A stretch of 50,519 bases of DNA from Clostridia bacterium (GCA_017621755.1 JAGASL010000010.1:1-50519); one strand, 5' to 3'. Positions 41,328 to 50,181 are shown, counted from the stretch's first letter. Made by a program: numbers and translations. Notes: generated by a model not told the origin, from the sequence alone.

Positions 41328-41915
41328 ATGAACAGTTCTGGCGGAAAAATGTCGGCAAAAGAGCAGGCTGAGCTTGCTGCACTTCTCTCTGATGTTCGTG
41401 CGGGCAGCAATTCTGCGTTTGCCCGACTTGCAGAGAGATATGAAGGGCTTTTGCGCCACCGCGCCGCCGTGTTCAGCTGTGGGCAGGATGAGGGCGATGC
41501 TTATCAAGAGGCATGCTTAGCGTTGCATCGCGCGGCACTTCGTTACTCTATGCAAGAGCAGGTTACCTTCGGCCTGTATGCTAAGATCTGTATTGATAAT
41601 GCGTTAAAGACAAAATATAAAAGGGAAGCACAAGCCACCGGCCATATTGCCGGTCAGGCAGTGGATCTTATCCCGTTTGAAGAAGGTCGTTTTTTTGCGT
41701 ATTTTTCTGACCCGGTGATTGAAGAAGAACGCGTTGAGGAGCTACTCTCGCTGATCCGGTCTGAACTCTCGGCATATGAACGGCAAGTTTTTAACTTGTA
41801 TATTCAGAAATTATCAACCGCTGAAATAGCAGATCAGCTTGGGCGGGATGAGAAATCGGTTAAGAATGCTATCAGTCGCTTGCTGAAAAAGCTTCGCAAG
41901 CGGCTTGGCAGATAA
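41328..41915 (+). CDS. RNA polymerase sigma factor, SigH-like
   Basis: The 195-residue protein has sigma-70 region 2 (DAYQEACLALHRAALRY, TFGLYAKICIDNALKTKYKR) and region 4 with the helix-turn-helix (TAEIADQLGRDEKSVKNAISRLLKKL), but no region 1.1 and little of region 3. The region 2 spacing resembles Spo0H/SigH, the transition-state factor that opens sporulation, more than ECF factors. I choose the ATG at 41328; the GTG at 41319 lies in the ribosome binding site. No anti-sigma gene follows. A tRNA-like element and a zinc-ribbon gene follow at 4 and 100 bases. Confidence 0.85.
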   Translation: MNSSGGKMSAKEQAELAALLSDVRAGSNSAFARLAERYEGLLRHRAAVFSCGQDEGDAYQEACLALHRAALRYSMQEQVTFGLYAKICIDNALKTKYKREAQATGHIAGQAVDLIPFEEGRFFAYFSDPVIEEERVEELLSLIRSELSAYERQVFNLYIQKLSTAEIADQLGRDEKSVKNAISRLLKKLRKRLGR

Positions 41916-41919
41916 ATAT

Positions 41920-41982
41920 GCCCCAGTAGCTTAAGGGAGAGCGTTGTTATCAAAGGCGTCGGTTGGAATCCGTCTAAGGGCA
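41920..41982 (+). ncRNA. tRNA-like untranslated element
   Basis: Directly after the sigma-factor stop the sequence reads like a degenerate tRNA: GCCC at the start pairs with GGGC at the end, TA at positions 8-9, a D arm GCTT..GAGC with A14 and GGG in the loop, an anticodon-like loop TTATCAA with weak stem, and a T arm CGG/CCG with loop TTGGAAT. It is only about 63 bases, lacks a variable loop, two acceptor pairs and a CCA end, so it is not a working tRNA by normal rules. It lies in the 5' untranslated region of the zinc-ribbon gene. Confidence 0.45.
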
Positions 41983-42015
41983 AAAAAACATCCATTTCAA
42001 AGCGAGGTAAGAAAC

Positions 42016-42291
42016 ATGTACCAGGACAAGACACTCAAGTGCAAGGATTGCGGCAACGATTTCGTGTTCACCGCCGGTGAGCAGGAATTCTATGCAGAGA
42101 AGGGCTTCCAGAACGAGCCCCAGAGATGCAAGGCATGCCGTGATGCCCGCAAGAACGGTGCAAAGGGCGCAAGAGAAATGTTCTCTGCTGTTTGCGCAGA
42201 CTGCGGTAAGGAATGCAAGGTTCCTTTCAATCCTACCGAGGGTAAGGCTGTTTACTGCAGCGAGTGCTTTGCCGCTAGAAGAGGTAACTAA
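42016..42291 (+). CDS. Small zinc-ribbon protein (zf-trcl type)
   Basis: The 91-residue protein has four CxxC knuckles: CKDC near residue 9-12, CKAC near 39-42, CADC near 60-63 and CSEC near 83-86, forming two zinc ribbons, with a basic middle and basic C-terminus (RRGN). I start at 42016 since GAGGT lies 8 bases before; the frame can run back to 41944 through the tRNA-like element, but that part looks untranslated. Such proteins are common in Clostridia, strongly expressed, and may bind RNA or ribosomes. A strong terminator ends the unit. Confidence 0.88.
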   Translation: MYQDKTLKCKDCGNDFVFTAGEQEFYAEKGFQNEPQRCKACRDARKNGAKGAREMFSAVCADCGKECKVPFNPTEGKAVYCSECFAARRGN

Positions 42292-42311
42292 TCACCTCTT
42301 TTGGTTGTGAG

Positions 42312-42350
42312 AAAAAAGATGCGTGAAAACACGCATCTTTTTTCTTTTTT
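42312..42350 (+). terminator. Terminator after the zinc-ribbon gene
   Basis: A perfect 14-bp stem (42312-42325 with 42330-42343), loop AAAA, followed by C and a second T run. Textbook intrinsic terminator. Confidence 0.92.
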
Positions 42351-42363
42351 TCTCATCTCGTAC

Positions 42364-42392
42364 TGTACATTTCGTTTGTAATATGTTATAAT
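42364..42392 (+). promoter_or_regulatory. Promoter of rlmB and downstream genes
   Basis: TGTACA (42364-42369) and TATAAT (42387-42392), 17 bp apart, before AGGAGG at 42411. Confidence 0.72.
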
Positions 42393-42423
42393 TTATATTG
42401 AATAAGTATAGGAGGACGAGCCT

Positions 42424-43239
42424 TTGAAGACTGGGTATCAGCACCGCGAAAAGCCGCACGTAAAAAAAGAAGAGGATCGAGGCGCCTACGGGGCGGAAAA
42501 TCCGAACGAGGGCGTGATCAGCGGTCGCAATGCTGTCAAAGAGCTGCTGGCCGGCGGCCGGGATATTGATAAAATTTACGTAGCGCGTGGAGACCGCGAG
42601 GGCTCTATCGTTGCTCTGGTTGGGGAGGCCGTTGCGCGGAAGATCCCCTTGATAGAAACAGACAGAAAAAAGCTGGATGCGATCTGCGGCCATAATCGCC
42701 ACCAGGGCATTGTCGCTATGGCGGCAGAGCGTACCTATGCATCGATCGATGATATGCTAGCCATGGCTGCAGAGCGCGGCGAAAAGCCGCTTCTTGTCAT
42801 TGCCGATGGGATCGAGGATCCGCACAATTTAGGTGCCCTGATGCGCTGCGCGGAATGTGCTGGTGCGCATGGGTTGATCATTCCTAAAAGACGCTCGGTG
42901 GGGCTGACCTCGGTCGTGGCCAAGGCCTCGGCAGGTGCTATCGAGCACCTGCCGATCGCTAAGGTAACCAATTTAGCCAGCACGATCGATGAATTAAAAG
43001 AAAAAGGCTTTTGGATCTATGCTGCCGATATGGATGGCTCGCCGCATTATAAAACCGACCTGCGCGGCGCGGCAGCGATCGTACTGGGTAGCGAGGGCTT
43101 TGGCATTTCGCGCCTGGTAAAAGAGAAGTGTGATTTTGTGATCTCTATTCCGCTATACGGTCATGTTAATTCCATGAACGTATCTGCCGCCGCCGCCGTT
43201 ATTTTGTGCGAGGCCGCGCGGCAAAGAAGAGATGCATAA
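42424..43239 (+). CDS. rlmB: 23S rRNA (guanosine-2'-O)-methyltransferase RlmB / TrmH family
   Basis: This SPOUT-fold enzyme methylates a ribose in 23S rRNA (G2251 in Escherichia coli). The 271-residue protein has an N-terminal substrate-binding domain (EGVISGRNAVKELLAGG) and SPOUT motifs NLGALMRCAECAGA, VLGSEGFGISRLV and IPLYGHVNSMNVSAAAAV. The start is a TTG at 42424, 7 bases after AGGAGG; no ATG fits. It has a charged N-terminal extension of about 30 residues. The next gene begins 30 bases later. Confidence 0.94.
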   Translation: MKTGYQHREKPHVKKEEDRGAYGAENPNEGVISGRNAVKELLAGGRDIDKIYVARGDREGSIVALVGEAVARKIPLIETDRKKLDAICGHNRHQGIVAMAAERTYASIDDMLAMAAERGEKPLLVIADGIEDPHNLGALMRCAECAGAHGLIIPKRRSVGLTSVVAKASAGAIEHLPIAKVTNLASTIDELKEKGFWIYAADMDGSPHYKTDLRGAAAIVLGSEGFGISRLVKEKCDFVISIPLYGHVNSMNVSAAAAVILCEAARQRRDA

Positions 43240-43269
43240 TTTGCAACAAAAAGAAGGGGGAGTCATTCT

Positions 43270-46200
43270 GTGAGTGGAAGTGGAAAAAACAATCGTGGTG
43301 AAACCGATTCCATTAAGGAAATGTTAGAGCGCTTGCGGCGCAGCGTGACCGATTTGCCGCCCGAACCGGAAGAAAACGTACAGGAAGTGCAACCGTCCTC
43401 TACAACAGAAGAACCGATCGTTGAAGAGGCAGGGCAGACACCCATTGCGGAGATTGTAGCAGAAATCGAGAAGGATCCTGCGCCTATTATTGAAGAAGAT
43501 ACTGAACTCGAACCCGAGTTGGCAGAGCCCTTTGTCGGCGAACAGGAGCAGCTTTCGCCTGAGGCGAACGAGGCCGATGGCACAGAGCAGCATGACGGCG
43601 AGATGATTCTCGTTCCCTGGGATGAGGACGCCCCTATTGCTGAAGAAGCAGAAGAAGAGACAGGTGCTTTCGGTTCTGATGATCTGCCTGAGAATAAGTC
43701 TGATGAACCAGAAATCGACGTCATTGTAGACGAGGATGAAGACTTTGAGGATCTCGACGATATAGACGAGGAAACGATCGCGCAATTCTTCCAACCGGTC
43801 GAGGAGCAGCCTGAATCAGACGAATCTTCGTCAACCGATCCTGCAGCTGCTGATCAAGAAGAACCGACCGATGATCTTCCTGCTGATTTTATTGACGTGA
43901 CTGAGGAAGAGGCTGATCTGCCGGAAAATATTGCCTATTCTACCGGTGCTCCTGTTATTACAGAGGATGAGATCGCCTTGCTGTTTGGTAGCGGCCGCCC
44001 TGCGATGCCAAAGGCTCCTGCCGTTCCACCAAAAGCGCAGGAATCAATGAATACGCCAATCATTGAGGCCAATGAGGATAACGGTTATGCCGTTGAAGTA
44101 GAGGTTAAACGCCCCGCCGCTATTCCCGTAACGACACCGGCAGAAGCTACGCAAGAAGCGCCCCACGTGGCGCCTATGTATGAGCCGGCGCAAGAAAGCG
44201 TGCACCCCCCTGTCGCCACACCTGGCCTGTCCAATGGCTCTACCGTTTGGCGTGATGATCAAAAACGTCGCCGCCCGGTTGAGGTGCTAGAGGATATTGA
44301 GATTGAGGATAACGAGCCGATCAAGCTTGGTGACGTTTTAGGAAAAAACAAGTCTGCTGAAAAATATGCCGCCGAAAATGAAGAGATTGCGCCAGAACAG
44401 TCTGCGAAAACGCGTGAAAAAATTGAAAAAAAGGCAACCAAGCCATACGGCCCCGGCAAGCAGCTTACAATTGATGATATAAAAGAGAGCGCCGCGCCTG
44501 AAGATGCGAACAAACCCGGCCTGCTCGCCCGCCTGTTTGCTAAAAAAGCGAGCAAAAGCGAGGCAGAATCGACCTTTAGCAGCTCGAAAGAAGAAACTGC
44601 TTCCTTTGATATTCAAAACGAGAAGGTGCTGCGGCAGATTCAAAAGGAGGAGCGCCGTAACGCCCCCAAGCCCAAGCCCAAGCGTGCCCAAGAGGCGCTT
44701 GGTGGTCTTTACCGTGAAGAAGCGGCCGCCTATCACGAATACACCTCCAGGAACCAGATGAGCCTGTTTCAGCAGAAATTTGAATCCGAGCTTTCCTTCT
44801 TGGCCTTGAGAACTGGTATTCTTTCCTTTTTGGCGGTTCTCATGCTTGTTTTGGAAAACGGGCTTGGTTGGGGACTTCCTATGGAGAGGCTGTTCATTGT
44901 TCCCATCAGTATGGCAGCACTTCATCTCTTGCTGGTGTTCTTTGCCTTGCTTTGCTGCATACCGCTGTTTGCCTATGCTTGGCGGCAGCTGTTTGCCAGG
45001 CGCCTGGTGGCAGAATCGTTTGCTGCTATCGGTCTGTTGCTTGCGCTGCTATATGATGCGATTTTATGCTTCTCCTTGATCCCGCAGAGCGGTGCTTCGG
45101 CTTCCGTTGCAGATATTCGCTTGTTTGGTCTGCTTCCCGTTACGGCTGCCCTGTTATCCACCGTGGTAGAGTTTAACAAGGTAAAAAGCGACTTGGCTGC
45201 TTTTCGTCTAGTTTCTGCCTCTGGTGATAAGCTGGCTTGCGCCGTCAGTAGCGGTGGTGCCACAAAGGCAGAATCTGCCGCCATCGTAGATTTAGAGGAA
45301 GGGGTAGAGACCCGCATCGTTTCGGTCAAAAAGACCGGCTTTACAACTGGCTTTTTCCACCGCATCAGCCGTAATTGTGAGGATGAGCAGAAAAACATGT
45401 GGCTTCTTCCCACTGCTGGCGTGGCAGCACTGCTGGTTGCTATTGTTACTGGTGTGCTGGAAAGAGACGTGCTCGCGGCGATCTATGCTTTCTGTGTTAC
45501 ACTAGCGCTGGCGCTTCCTGCCTGTACGCTGGTTTTACATAAGATCCCCGTTTCACTATTGTTCCGCATGGCAGAAAAGAATTCCTGTGCCGTGGCAGGC
45601 GAGGTCTCTGCCCTGGAATACAGCGATACCGGCGCCTTCGCTTTTGAAGACGTAGAAGCCTTCCCGGCACGTAACGTACGCGTACAGCGCATCAAGCTGT
45701 ATAACGATAGTGCGCTTGATCACGTCTTGTATCAGGTCTCTGGCGTTTTTTCGGCTGTTGGTGGCCCGCTTGACGGCGTGTTTCGTAGTTCAACCGCCGA
45801 GCTGGGACTCTCTTCAGACGTTCGCCTGCTGCAGGTGGCCGACGGTGGCATCATCGCCTCGGTAGATGGCCGTCGCGTTTGTGTTGGCTGCGGGGATTTT
45901 ATGCTGAAAAAGCACGTTCGCATGTATTATGACGCAGAGGATGAGCAAAATCTTGCAGCCGGCAAGGCGTGTATCATGTATGCGGCCGAGGAAGGGCAGC
46001 TTTGTGCCAAGTTCTATATTCGCTATCGCATGGATGAGGCATTCGAGCGGGATGTAGAACGGCTTTCGGTCAACGGCATTCGTACACTTATTCGCACCTA
46101 CGATCCTAACATCCGCGAGGCGCTGATCAAAAAGGTCAGTTATACAGGGCGGTTTGGTATCCGTGTGGTAAAGAAGACGATTGAGCAGCAAAACGATTTT

Positions 46201-46470
46201 GCAGCAGCTCAGTTGAATAGCGGTATTATCACGTCGCGTTCCGTACGTGAGATACTATGTGTGCTGCTTGCTTGCCGCCGTACCTGCCGCTTGACCTCAT
46301 ATAGTGAAGCGGGTGGGCTTGTGCTTGGCTGCCTTGGCATGCTGCTGTCTATCGTTTTGGCTACGCTTGGCGTGCTGACTGCTACGCCTAGCCTGCTGCT
46401 CTGCCTCTATCAGCTCTTCTGGGTTCTGCCGGTTCTGCTGGCATCGAAGCTTTACATTACAAGGAAATAA
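43270..46470 (+). CDS. Predicted P1B-type ATPase pseudoenzyme with long acidic N-terminal tail
   Basis: GTG start at 43270 after AAGAAGGGGG. Residues 1-about 480 are rich in Glu, Asp and Pro and probably disordered, turning basic near 360-480. Then come four membrane helices (about 505-630), a soluble part, two helices (about 710-765) ending LALPAC at 747-752, a soluble part, and two C-terminal helices (about 1013-1063). This is the layout of P1B metal ATPases. After helix six the segment Y784-S-D-T-G-A-F-A aligns with DKTGTLT, putting Ser785 at the phosphorylated aspartate; near 975 QQNDFAAAQLNSG aligns with GDGxNDxxAL..ADVG but lacks the first Asp. I infer an inactive scaffold. The gene shows no frameshift and sits in a tight run with rlmB and a radical SAM gene, so it looks maintained. 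Confidence 0.65.
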   Translation: MSGSGKNNRGETDSIKEMLERLRRSVTDLPPEPEENVQEVQPSSTTEEPIVEEAGQTPIAEIVAEIEKDPAPIIEEDTELEPELAEPFVGEQEQLSPEANEADGTEQHDGEMILVPWDEDAPIAEEAEEETGAFGSDDLPENKSDEPEIDVIVDEDEDFEDLDDIDEETIAQFFQPVEEQPESDESSSTDPAAADQEEPTDDLPADFIDVTEEEADLPENIAYSTGAPVITEDEIALLFGSGRPAMPKAPAVPPKAQESMNTPIIEANEDNGYAVEVEVKRPAAIPVTTPAEATQEAPHVAPMYEPAQESVHPPVATPGLSNGSTVWRDDQKRRRPVEVLEDIEIEDNEPIKLGDVLGKNKSAEKYAAENEEIAPEQSAKTREKIEKKATKPYGPGKQLTIDDIKESAAPEDANKPGLLARLFAKKASKSEAESTFSSSKEETASFDIQNEKVLRQIQKEERRNAPKPKPKRAQEALGGLYREEAAAYHEYTSRNQMSLFQQKFESELSFLALRTGILSFLAVLMLVLENGLGWGLPMERLFIVPISMAALHLLLVFFALLCCIPLFAYAWRQLFARRLVAESFAAIGLLLALLYDAILCFSLIPQSGASASVADIRLFGLLPVTAALLSTVVEFNKVKSDLAAFRLVSASGDKLACAVSSGGATKAESAAIVDLEEGVETRIVSVKKTGFTTGFFHRISRNCEDEQKNMWLLPTAGVAALLVAIVTGVLERDVLAAIYAFCVTLALALPACTLVLHKIPVSLLFRMAEKNSCAVAGEVSALEYSDTGAFAFEDVEAFPARNVRVQRIKLYNDSALDHVLYQVSGVFSAVGGPLDGVFRSSTAELGLSSDVRLLQVADGGIIASVDGRRVCVGCGDFMLKKHVRMYYDAEDEQNLAAGKACIMYAAEEGQLCAKFYIRYRMDEAFERDVERLSVNGIRTLIRTYDPNIREALIKKVSYTGRFGIRVVKKTIEQQNDFAAAQLNSGIITSRSVREILCVLLACRRTCRLTSYSEAGGLVLGCLGMLLSIVLATLGVLTATPSLLLCLYQLFWVLPVLLASKLYITRK

Positions 46471-46472
46471 TT

Positions 46473-48326
46473 ATGTGTATCAATGAAAAACAAATGTCCG
46501 GCATTTTGCGGTCGGTAGAAAAGCCGGGGCGCTATACCGGTGGTGAATTTAACCAGATCATCAAGAACAAGGAGGATGTACGTTGTCGCTTTGCCTTTGT
46601 GTTTCCTGATGTATATGAGATCGGCATGTCCAATCTTGGCATCCGTATTTTATATAATGCCCTAAATCGAGAGCCGGATATCTGGTGCGAGCGTGCCTAT
46701 ACGCCCTGGCCGGATATGCAGGAAAAAATGAAGACCTATGGGCTGCCTATGACAGCACACGAAAGTGGAGATCCGCTTTCCGCTTTTGACGTTGTTGGCT
46801 TCACGCTGCAATATGAGCTATGCTATTCCAACGTTCTCGCAACCCTGCGCCTGGCCGGAATCCCGATCTGGGCTAAGGATAGAGGGGAAGAGCATCCCAT
46901 CATCATCGGTGGTGGGCCTTGCAGCTATAACGCCGAGCCGATTGCCGACTTTTTTGACGTGTTCAGCATTGGCGAGGGCGAGGAGGCTTTACCCGAGTTC
47001 TGTCGCTTGTATATAGAAATGAAGGAAAACGGCACCTACACGCGCGAGGCCTTTTTACACGAGATTGCCAAGCATGAGGGCTTCTACGTTCCTTCACTAT
47101 ATGAGGTTTCCTACAACGAGGATGGTACGATTCAAGCCTTCCTTCCCAAGTATGATGATATTCCCACCAAGATCAAAAAGCGCATCATCACCGATATGGA
47201 TAAGGCTGTGTACCCTGAAAAGCTGGTCATGCCTTATATCGAGACTGTGCACGACCGCGTAATGCTGGAGGTCTATCGCGGTTGCATTCGCGGCTGCCGT
47301 TTCTGCCAGGCGGGCATGGTGTATCGCCCCATCCGCGAAAAAAGCCCGGATGTGCTGAATAAGCAGGCGCGCTGCCTGTATGAAAACAGCGGCTATGATG
47401 AAATGTCGCTTGTTTCTCTCAGCATCAGCGACTATTCGCAGCTGGATGAGCTGACAGATAAGCTTCTGACCTGGACGGATGATGAAAAGGTCACCTTAAC
47501 GCTGCCGTCTCTGCGCGTGGATAGCTTTACAGAGGAGCTGATGGCTAAGATCTCCAGCGTGCGAACCGGTGGCTTGACCTTTGCGCCGGAGGCCGGAACG
47601 CAGCGCTTGCGCGATGCCATCAATAAAAACGTAGAGGAAGAGGATCTTCTTCGCGCGGTCAATATCGCTTTCTCGGCCGGCAAAAGCTCAGTCAAGCTCT
47701 ATTTCATGCTCGGCCTGCCGACTGAAGAGCTTTCCGACCTGGATGGCATTGCAGAACTGGCAGACAAGGTCGTTTCTGCCTATTTTAAGAATCCTAAGCG
47801 AAACCGTGCCAAGGGTGTGAACGTTACCATCAGCGTTGCGTGCTTCATTCCTAAGCCCTTTACTCCCTTCCAATGGGAAGCGCAGGATAGCTTGGAGGAG
47901 CTTGAGAAAAAACAAAAATACCTGCTTGAAAGAATCACCAATCGCCGTGTGAAGTATAACTATCACGATGCGCGCGTTTCGCGCGTAGAGGCAGTATTTG
48001 CCCGTGGCGATCGCCGCTTGGCGCCCGCCTTAGCGCTTGCCTGTGAAGAGGGCGTTGTGTTTGACTCGTGGGATGAATACTTCAATTATGACCGCTGGAT
48101 GGATATCTTTTCAAGAACCGGCGTTGACCCTGCCTTCTACGCCAACCGTGTATTTGGCAAGGATGAGGTGCTCCCCTGGGATATCATTGATTGCGGTGTC
48201 ACGCGCGCCTATCTTTGGCGCGAGCGCGAGCGCGCCTATAAAAATGAAACAACGCCAAGCTGCGCAGAGCATTGTAATGGCTGCGGTGCGAATTGCTTAG
48301 GGGGTGAGAACAGATGGTGCAAGTAA
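46473..48326 (+). CDS. TIGR03960-family B12-binding-like radical SAM protein
   Basis: The 617-residue protein has an N-terminal B12-binding-like domain, a radical SAM core with the cluster motif CIRGCRFC, the TFAPEAGTQRLRDAINK segment and a cysteine-rich C-terminus (CAEHCNGCGANC). It begins two bases after the upstream stop. In Clostridia it is always paired with a DUF2344 protein and often lies before ribonuclease G and rplU; the modification it makes is not established, with ribosomal or tRNA targets suspected from context. Here rne/rng and rplU are absent downstream. Confidence 0.92.
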   Translation: MCINEKQMSGILRSVEKPGRYTGGEFNQIIKNKEDVRCRFAFVFPDVYEIGMSNLGIRILYNALNREPDIWCERAYTPWPDMQEKMKTYGLPMTAHESGDPLSAFDVVGFTLQYELCYSNVLATLRLAGIPIWAKDRGEEHPIIIGGGPCSYNAEPIADFFDVFSIGEGEEALPEFCRLYIEMKENGTYTREAFLHEIAKHEGFYVPSLYEVSYNEDGTIQAFLPKYDDIPTKIKKRIITDMDKAVYPEKLVMPYIETVHDRVMLEVYRGCIRGCRFCQAGMVYRPIREKSPDVLNKQARCLYENSGYDEMSLVSLSISDYSQLDELTDKLLTWTDDEKVTLTLPSLRVDSFTEELMAKISSVRTGGLTFAPEAGTQRLRDAINKNVEEEDLLRAVNIAFSAGKSSVKLYFMLGLPTEELSDLDGIAELADKVVSAYFKNPKRNRAKGVNVTISVACFIPKPFTPFQWEAQDSLEELEKKQKYLLERITNRRVKYNYHDARVSRVEAVFARGDRRLAPALALACEEGVVFDSWDEYFNYDRWMDIFSRTGVDPAFYANRVFGKDEVLPWDIIDCGVTRAYLWRERERAYKNETTPSCAEHCNGCGANCLGGENRWCK

Positions 48327-49030
48327 CCTTTGATGGCCCTGTTTTGGAAAAGCCAAAAACGCTGCGCATCTGTTTTCGTAAGACGGGTGCCTTGCGTTAC
48401 ATTTCTCACTTAGATCTGATGCGCACCATGACACGTGTCATCGCACGTGTGCATCTCCCCATTAAATATACCTGCGGCTTCCATCCGATCCCGCATCTCG
48501 TTTTTTCTGCCCCCTTGCCTGTGGGAGCGGAAAGCCCGCGCGAGTTTTTAGATATCGCCGTACTGCGCGAGCTGGATCCGGCAGATGTCGTTGCGCTGCT
48601 GAATGATGGCCTGCCGGAAGGGCTTGCCGTAGAAAAAGCGTATTTCGCTGAAACAAAGCTGCAGGCCATTGCCGCAGCTGAGTATACCATCTCCATTCAT
48701 ACCCCGTCCGCTTCACCTGAGGTGGCTGCCTTTTGTGGTAGCCTTCTGCAAGAAAAGCCTATCGTGGTTTTGAAGCATACCAAAAGCGGTGATAAGGATG
48801 TGGATATCAGCCCTGCAATTTTGGGCGTAGAGTCTGGTTTCGATGAAAGAGAAGGGGATATAGTCTTAAGAATTCGCTTGCGCGCCGATAGTGGCAGCTT
48901 TCTTAATCCTGATTATCTGCTCCGCTATCTTTCCTCGCAAACCGGCATCCTGCAAGGCTCTCCCTTAGAGGAATGGTATGCCGTTGTGCGTACACATCTC
49001 TATAATGAAAACGGGCAGGATTTTTGTTAA
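48314..49030 (+). CDS. TIGR03936 / DUF2344 radical SAM partner protein
   Basis: The 238-residue protein has the typical KTLRICFRKTGALRYISHLDLMRTM start and the HPIPHLVFSAPLPVGAESPREF motif of DUF2344. In some genomes it is fused to the preceding radical SAM protein; here the genes overlap by 13 bases, so the two are probably a complex. The ATG at 48314 lies after GGGGTGAG. The 3' end overlaps the stop of the convergent DUF4363 gene by four bases, and no terminator is visible between them. Confidence 0.9.
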   Translation: MVQVTFDGPVLEKPKTLRICFRKTGALRYISHLDLMRTMTRVIARVHLPIKYTCGFHPIPHLVFSAPLPVGAESPREFLDIAVLRELDPADVVALLNDGLPEGLAVEKAYFAETKLQAIAAAEYTISIHTPSASPEVAAFCGSLLQEKPIVVLKHTKSGDKDVDISPAILGVESGFDEREGDIVLRIRLRADSGSFLNPDYLLRYLSSQTGILQGSPLEEWYAVVRTHLYNENGQDFC

Positions 49031-49395
49031 AGGATATTATCCCAGCTGACGGCACAAAGCTCCTTAATGTGCGTAAATGCTGTTGTCAGCTCTGAAACGG
49101 CGATGAAATATTCATCGCCGTTTTGGTTTTTTGCCGCCGCATTCAAGCGCGAAAGATAAGCTTCTATATCGTCAAGCTCTGTATGGTTAATGGTTAAAGC
49201 AAATATAAATTGATCGTTTTCCCATGCGCCTGCCACTTTTTGCACAGCGGCTTCTCTTTCGGTTGGCATCATGCTATTTAGAGCGATCGCTTCGCATGTC
49301 AATGCATCTGCTTTTTGGGAAAAGATGCAAGAGGTGAAAAAAGCAAGACCAGTTAGCGTAGCCAGCAGTCCTAAGGCAGCTATAAATGCTTTCAT
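49027..49395 (-). CDS. DUF4363 family protein
   Basis: This 122-residue protein starts at 49395 (MKAFIAALGLLATLTGLAFF) with an N-terminal membrane helix or signal anchor, then a helical region with a repeating EREAAVQKV / DDIEAYLSRL pattern, as in DUF4363. It pairs with DUF421 in many Clostridia; here the two overlap by four bases (ATGA). An N-terminal cysteine in TSCIFS might be a lipobox. Function unknown, probably on the outer face of the membrane. Confidence 0.85.
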   Translation of the reverse strand: MKAFIAALGLLATLTGLAFFTSCIFSQKADALTCEAIALNSMMPTEREAAVQKVAGAWENDQFIFALTINHTELDDIEAYLSRLNAAAKNQNGDEYFIAVSELTTAFTHIKELCAVSWDNIL

Positions 49396-50069
49396 TTCTT
49401 CTTCTCCTTGGGGTAAATGGTAATTTTGCCTGCATCGTCTGCTGTCATTAAAAATACGTCCTGTTGTCTGAGACCGCGTGAGGTGATCTCTTTTTTTAGC
49501 CACCCCTCACTTTTACCAATCATGCGCAAGTGGTTGGTGTTGATCCTTCCATCTAAAATAATGGGGTGGGCAAGCCCGTGCTCGCTTACTTTAATTTTCA
49601 TATTATCAGCACATAGGGGCTGCTTATCGGCGCGCGGTATGATCGAAAGCTTGCCGTCCTGTTCTAAAATGGCATAGTAGATGTCACTCAAATCGCTATA
49701 TCCCTGTAAGCGACATTCTCCTAAAAATTCTTCAATGGAAAGCCTCATTCGACCAAGCTCGCTTTGGTCCAAGCATCCTCGGCAGATCAGCATGCTTGGC
49801 TTTCCCTCCATCAGATTTTTCAATAATGGGATCTTGTTCTTTAGGAAGGTCGATATGATCTCCAGAGAAAGAATCAGCAAAACAGGGAACAGCCCGTTTG
49901 CAAGCGGCATGTTGTGATCGGCAATGGGTAATGCCGCCACCTCGGATAAGAGCAGCGTTACCACCAGGTCAGAAAGCTCCAGCTCGCCAACCTGGCGCTT
50001 TCCCATGCATCGCAGCACGATTGATAGAATCAAATAAATGAGAATTGTGCGAAACAGAATAACCGTCAT
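49392..50069 (-). CDS. DUF421 membrane protein (YetF/YcaP family)
   Basis: The 225-residue protein has three N-terminal helices (VILFRTILIYLILSIVL, LSDLVVTLLLSEVAAL, LFPVLLILSLEIISTFL) and then the cytoplasmic DUF421 domain (GKPSMLICRGCLDQSEL...RLSIEEFLGECRLQGY). I start at 50069, 7 bases after GAGGT; the frame is open to 50135. In Bacillus such proteins (YetF and relatives) are linked to spores and germination, but roles are poorly known. It is transcribed toward DUF4363, away from the rRNA operon. Confidence 0.9.
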   Translation of the reverse strand: MTVILFRTILIYLILSIVLRCMGKRQVGELELSDLVVTLLLSEVAALPIADHNMPLANGLFPVLLILSLEIISTFLKNKIPLLKNLMEGKPSMLICRGCLDQSELGRMRLSIEEFLGECRLQGYSDLSDIYYAILEQDGKLSIIPRADKQPLCADNMKIKVSEHGLAHPIILDGRINTNHLRMIGKSEGWLKKEITSRGLRQQDVFLMTADDAGKITIYPKEKKK

Positions 50070-50153
50070 GCGAACCTCTTTTTTGGGGTTAGTGTGCCCA
50101 TTTTTTGCACTCACAAAAACATTTAAAAATGCCAAATTTTTATGAAAGAAGGG

Positions 50154-50181
50154 TTGACTTTTTTGAAATTTGTGGTATAAT
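50154..50181 (+). promoter_or_regulatory. rRNA operon promoter P1
   Basis: TTGACT (50154-50159) and TATAAT (50176-50181), 16 bp apart, with an extended -10 (TGG before TATAAT). Confidence 0.85.

Noticed and set aside
41944..42015. An N-terminal extension of the zinc-ribbon protein
   Set aside because: It has no ribosome binding site and covers the tRNA-like element; the ATG at 42016 has a proper site.
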